A stretch of DNA of 7,363 nucleotides from an uncultured Eubacteriales bacterium. GTDB taxonomy: Bacteria; Bacillota; Clostridia; Oscillospirales; Acutalibacteraceae. Position 1 is the stretch's first letter; each line of letters begins with the position of its first letter. The stretch covers positions 1-7,363 of the forward strand of contig ONEU01000112.1 in NCBI GenBank assembly GCA_900316925.1. The letters are read 5' to 3'. The notes beneath the pieces were generated by a model. That model made no database searches. It was given only the letters and a program-made list of their open reading frames with translations, and was not told the DNA's origin. Made by a program: the position numbers and the translations under genes. Shown here one piece after another: positions 5,165-7,363 of this stretch.

Positions 5165-5692
5165 TCAGTTATTCAGGGGTGACAATACGATCTGACCCGT
5201 TTTGCGGGTCTGCTTCATATCAATGATGCGCTGGTTCTCGGAGCCACGGAATTTTAGTGTAATGCGCTTGCGTTCTTCGATAAACCGGCCGTCCACCAGG
5301 ACGTCAATGTTATCGAGGATCTCATCCGTACAGCCAATATACCGGCAGCCTCCCGGCGTCAGGTCCGTTTCGTATGTGAATCCGGTGTACATCCAGATAT
5401 TGCGGTCCGGAAGTTCCTGACGTACCCGTCGGATCAGGCTGGCAACCTCCGGCTGGTTCTCAAGCTCGAAGGGTTCGCCTCCCAGAATGGTCAGTCCGTC
5501 ATAATAGCTCTTGGAAAGCTCCCCCATGATCATCTCTTCGATCTCCGCTGTATAGGGACGGCCATAGTGGAAATCCCAGGTCTGTGGCTGAAAACAGCCC
5601 TTGCAATGATTGGTGCAGCCTGAAACAAAGACACTCACACGAATGCCCAGGCCGTTGGCACTGTCAGCGGTGATAATCTGACCGATATACAT
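5165..5692 (-). CDS. nrdG: Anaerobic ribonucleoside-triphosphate reductase activating enzyme (radical SAM)
   Basis: A 175-residue radical S-adenosylmethionine enzyme of full family length. It uses a [4Fe-4S] cluster to cleave SAM and abstract hydrogen from the glycine of NrdD, creating the glycyl radical needed for anaerobic deoxynucleotide synthesis. The cluster motif is SGCTNHCKGCF, with Cys26, Cys30 and Cys33 in the CxxxCxxC spacing. GGEP (71-74) is the SAM-binding motif, and a later strand DVLVDGRF (130-137) with LKFRGSENQRIID (147-158) is typical of NrdG. AGGGGG lies 7 bases before the ATG. It starts 72 bases after the stop of nrdD, on the same strand, and the gap holds an intrinsic terminator, so its expression should be lower than that of nrdD or come from another promoter, as suits a catalytic activase. 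The assignment is firm. Confidence 0.96.
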   Translation of the reverse strand: MYIGQIITADSANGLGIRVSVFVSGCTNHCKGCFQPQTWDFHYGRPYTAEIEEMIMGELSKSYYDGLTILGGEPFELENQPEVASLIRRVRQELPDRNIWMYTGFTYETDLTPGGCRYIGCTDEILDNIDVLVDGRFIEERKRITLKFRGSENQRIIDMKQTRKTGQIVLSPLNN

Positions 5693-5708
5693 ACGGATAC
5701 CCCCTGTG

Positions 5709-5752
5709 AAAAATGTGTCCTATAAGCAGCCGCAGCCGTTATAAGACACATT
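5709..5752 (-). terminator. Intrinsic terminator between nrdD and nrdG
   Basis: Read on the - strand, AATGTGTC-T-TATAA pairs with TTATA-G-GACACATT, giving a continuous 14-bp stem with one U-G wobble and a 13-base loop (CGGCTGCGGCTGC), followed by a T run (plus AAAAA at 5709-5713). On the + strand the same position would be a C-A mismatch and no T run follows, which supports - strand function. It begins 12 bases after the nrdD stop and ends a few bases before the nrdG ribosome binding site, so it probably sets the ratio of the two products by partial read-through. Confidence 0.8.
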
Positions 5753-5764
5753 CCGGTTTATTGA

Positions 5765-7363
5765 TTATTGATTGACGGCGTTCTGGTCGTCCTCAAAGCA
5801 GTGGGTGGACAGGTGGAGCACTCTCTCCTTGATTTCCTGTGTCCTTCCCTGGTTCCAGAACTGTGAACCGATATAGCCGCAGGTTCTTCTGGCAACGTTC
5901 ATACGGTTCTGATCACGGTTGTGACAATTCGGGCATTCCCAGACGAGCTTTCCGTCATCATCGGTGACAATCTGGATCTCCCCGTCATAGCCGCACTCCT
6001 GGCAGTAATCACTCTTGGTGTTCAGCTCGGCATACATGATGTTTTCATAGATGAACTGCATGACCTTCAGGACAGCATCGAGGTTATCCTGCATATTCGG
6101 TACTTCCACATAGCTGATAGCGCCGCCGGGTGAAAGTGTCTGGAACTCTGATTCCAGTTTGAGCTTATCAAATGCGTTGATCTCCTCTGTGACGTGCACA
6201 TGATAGCTGTTGGTGATATAATTCTTGTCCGTCACACCCTTGATGATGCCGAAACGCTTCTGCAGGCACTTGGCAAATTTATAGGTAGTGCTCTCCAGCG
6301 GTGTGCCGTAGATGCTGTAATCAATGTTTTCTTCCTTTTTCCACTTCTGGCAGTAGCAGTTGAGCTTCTTCATAATTTCAAGACCAAGCTCTTTGCCCTC
6401 TTCCTCGGTGAGCTTTTTCTCGATCAGGCTGTAGACACATTCCCACAGACCTGCATAGCCCAGAGAAATGGTGGAATAGCCTCCGTAGAGCAGGGAGTCA
6501 ATCGGCTCGCCCTTCTTCAGGCGGGAGATCGCACCGTACTGCCACAGGATCGGAGCAGCATCGGAAAGGGTTCCTTTGAGTCTTTCGTGACGGGAGCGCA
6601 GGGCACGGTGGCAAAGATCCATCCTCTCGTCAAAGATCTCCCAGAACTTGTTGAGATCCTTATGGGCGGACAAACCGATATCCACAAGGTTCACGGTGAC
6701 AACGCCCTGATTGAAGCGGCCGTAGTATTTCGGATTGCCGTTTGCATCCACATAGGGCGTCAGGAAACTGCGGCAGCCCATGCAGGTGTAGCAGTGACCG
6801 TTGCCGTTTTTGTCGATCTTGTTCTTGAGCATGACCTTCTCGGAAATATAATCAGGAACCATGCGTCTGGCGGTACATTTTGCAGCCAGCTCGGTAAGGT
6901 ACCAGTATTTTCCGTCCTTGGTGACGTTATCCTCTTCGAGGACATAGATCAGCTTCGGGAAAGCCGGCGTAATCCATACGCCCTCTTCGTTTTTCACGCC
7001 GGTATAGCGCTGACGGAGGGTCTCTTCAATAATCATGGCAAGGTCTTTCTTCTCCTGCTCATCCTTCGCCTCGTTCAGATACATAAAGACGGTGACAAAC
7101 GGAGCCTGACCGTTGGTAGTCAGCAGGGTCACGACCTGATACTGGATGGTCTGGACACCCTTGGTAATCTCCTTGCGGAGTCTTTCCTCTACAATATTGT
7201 TGATTTTTTCTTTATCAATCGTGCAGCCGATCTCATTCAGCTCTGCCATGAACTCCCGTCTGATCTTCTCACGGGAAATCTGTACAAAGGGAGCTAAGTG
7301 CGTCAGGCTGATGCTCTGTCCGCCGTACTGGTTGGAAGCCACCTGCGCGATGATCTGTGTGGC
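5765..7363 (-). CDS. nrdD: Anaerobic ribonucleoside-triphosphate reductase, catalytic subunit (5' end outside window)
   Basis: The C-terminal 532 residues of a class III ribonucleotide reductase, a cytosolic glycyl-radical enzyme that reduces ribonucleoside triphosphates to deoxynucleotides, commonly with formate as reductant. The frame is open to the window edge; the GTG at 7342 is an internal Val in AQVASNQYGG, not a start. Counting from the first visible residue, the catalytic core motif MGCRSFLTPY is at 195-204; its Cys197 is the expected thiyl-radical residue. It is followed by FNQGVVTVNL (217-226). The C-terminal zinc site is CQEC (454-457) and CPNC (477-480). The radical site is RRTCGYIG (492-499), with Gly496 the radical-bearing glycine. 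The ATP-cone and the second redox Cys would be in the missing N-terminal part. About 14 residues follow the usual ERVLHL end. nrdG follows after 72 bases and a terminator. The assignment is firm. Confidence 0.97.
   Translation of the reverse strand, partial: ATQIIAQVASNQYGGQSISLTHLAPFVQISREKIRREFMAELNEIGCTIDKEKINNIVEERLRKEITKGVQTIQYQVVTLLTTNGQAPFVTVFMYLNEAKDEQEKKDLAMIIEETLRQRYTGVKNEEGVWITPAFPKLIYVLEEDNVTKDGKYWYLTELAAKCTARRMVPDYISEKVMLKNKIDKNGNGHCYTCMGCRSFLTPYVDANGNPKYYGRFNQGVVTVNLVDIGLSAHKDLNKFWEIFDERMDLCHRALRSRHERLKGTLSDAAPILWQYGAISRLKKGEPIDSLLYGGYSTISLGYAGLWECVYSLIEKKLTEEEGKELGLEIMKKLNCYCQKWKKEENIDYSIYGTPLESTTYKFAKCLQKRFGIIKGVTDKNYITNSYHVHVTEEINAFDKLKLESEFQTLSPGGAISYVEVPNMQDNLDAVLKVMQFIYENIMYAELNTKSDYCQECGYDGEIQIVTDDDGKLVWECPNCHNRDQNRMNVARRTCGYIGSQFWNQGRTQEIKERVLHLSTHCFEDDQNAVNQ

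Noticed and set aside
6194..7297. A 367-codon open frame on the + strand opposite nrdD
   Set aside because: It is antisense to a gene with clear catalytic motifs and arises from that gene's codon use; it shows no domain pattern of its own and no ribosome binding site was seen.
7340..7342. GTG at 7342 as the start of nrdD
   Set aside because: The frame stays open to the window edge and encodes ATQIIAQ before it, continuous with the conserved QVASNQYGG motif of the family.

Overview
The window looks like chromosome from an anaerobic Gram-positive bacterium of the Clostridia, most likely an Oscillospiraceae/Lachnospiraceae-type gut lineage; this placement is inference. The reasons are an oxygen-sensitive class III ribonucleotide reductase pair (NrdD and NrdG), a LytR-CpsA-Psr (LCP) cell-wall ligase, an Oscillospiraceae/Lachnospiraceae-style surface protein with glycine-rich beta-helix repeats, strong purine-rich ribosome binding sites and short simple terminators. 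I see no phage, transposase, CRISPR or RNA genes.

Left part, + strand (1-1394): the last 44 codons of an unidentified gene, a small hairpin that may terminate it, then a complete membrane-anchored LCP protein ending in a strong intrinsic terminator. This protein probably attaches secondary polymers (teichoic acid or capsule type) to peptidoglycan.

Middle, - strand (3648 down to 1483): three genes that look like one operon, all for exported proteins. The first is an N-terminally anchored protein with an extracellular beta-sandwich. The second is a 365-residue secreted protein with 29-residue glycine-rich repeats. The third is a 162-residue secreted protein. The last two share a C-terminal beta-sandwich with an 'IP(A/S)' strand near its start and 'Y(S/T)GT' near its end. 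The function of the set is unknown. It is the least described part of the window and is convergent with the LCP gene.

Next (- strand, 4408 down to 3747): a self-contained cytosolic cyclophilin gene with a clear promoter (17-bp spacer) and its own terminator. Between it and the next gene is a long isolated palindrome that does not behave like a terminator and may be a copy of a dispersed repeat.

Right part (- strand, 7363 down to 4592): nrdD (its 5' end is outside the window), nrdG, and a small integral membrane protein of the DUF6512 type. NrdG uses an iron-sulfur cluster and S-adenosylmethionine to put the glycyl radical on NrdD, which then makes deoxyribonucleotides without oxygen. A good intrinsic terminator lies between nrdD and nrdG, so nrdG is either expressed by partial read-through or has its own start of transcription. 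No stretch of 300 bases or more is without a gene.
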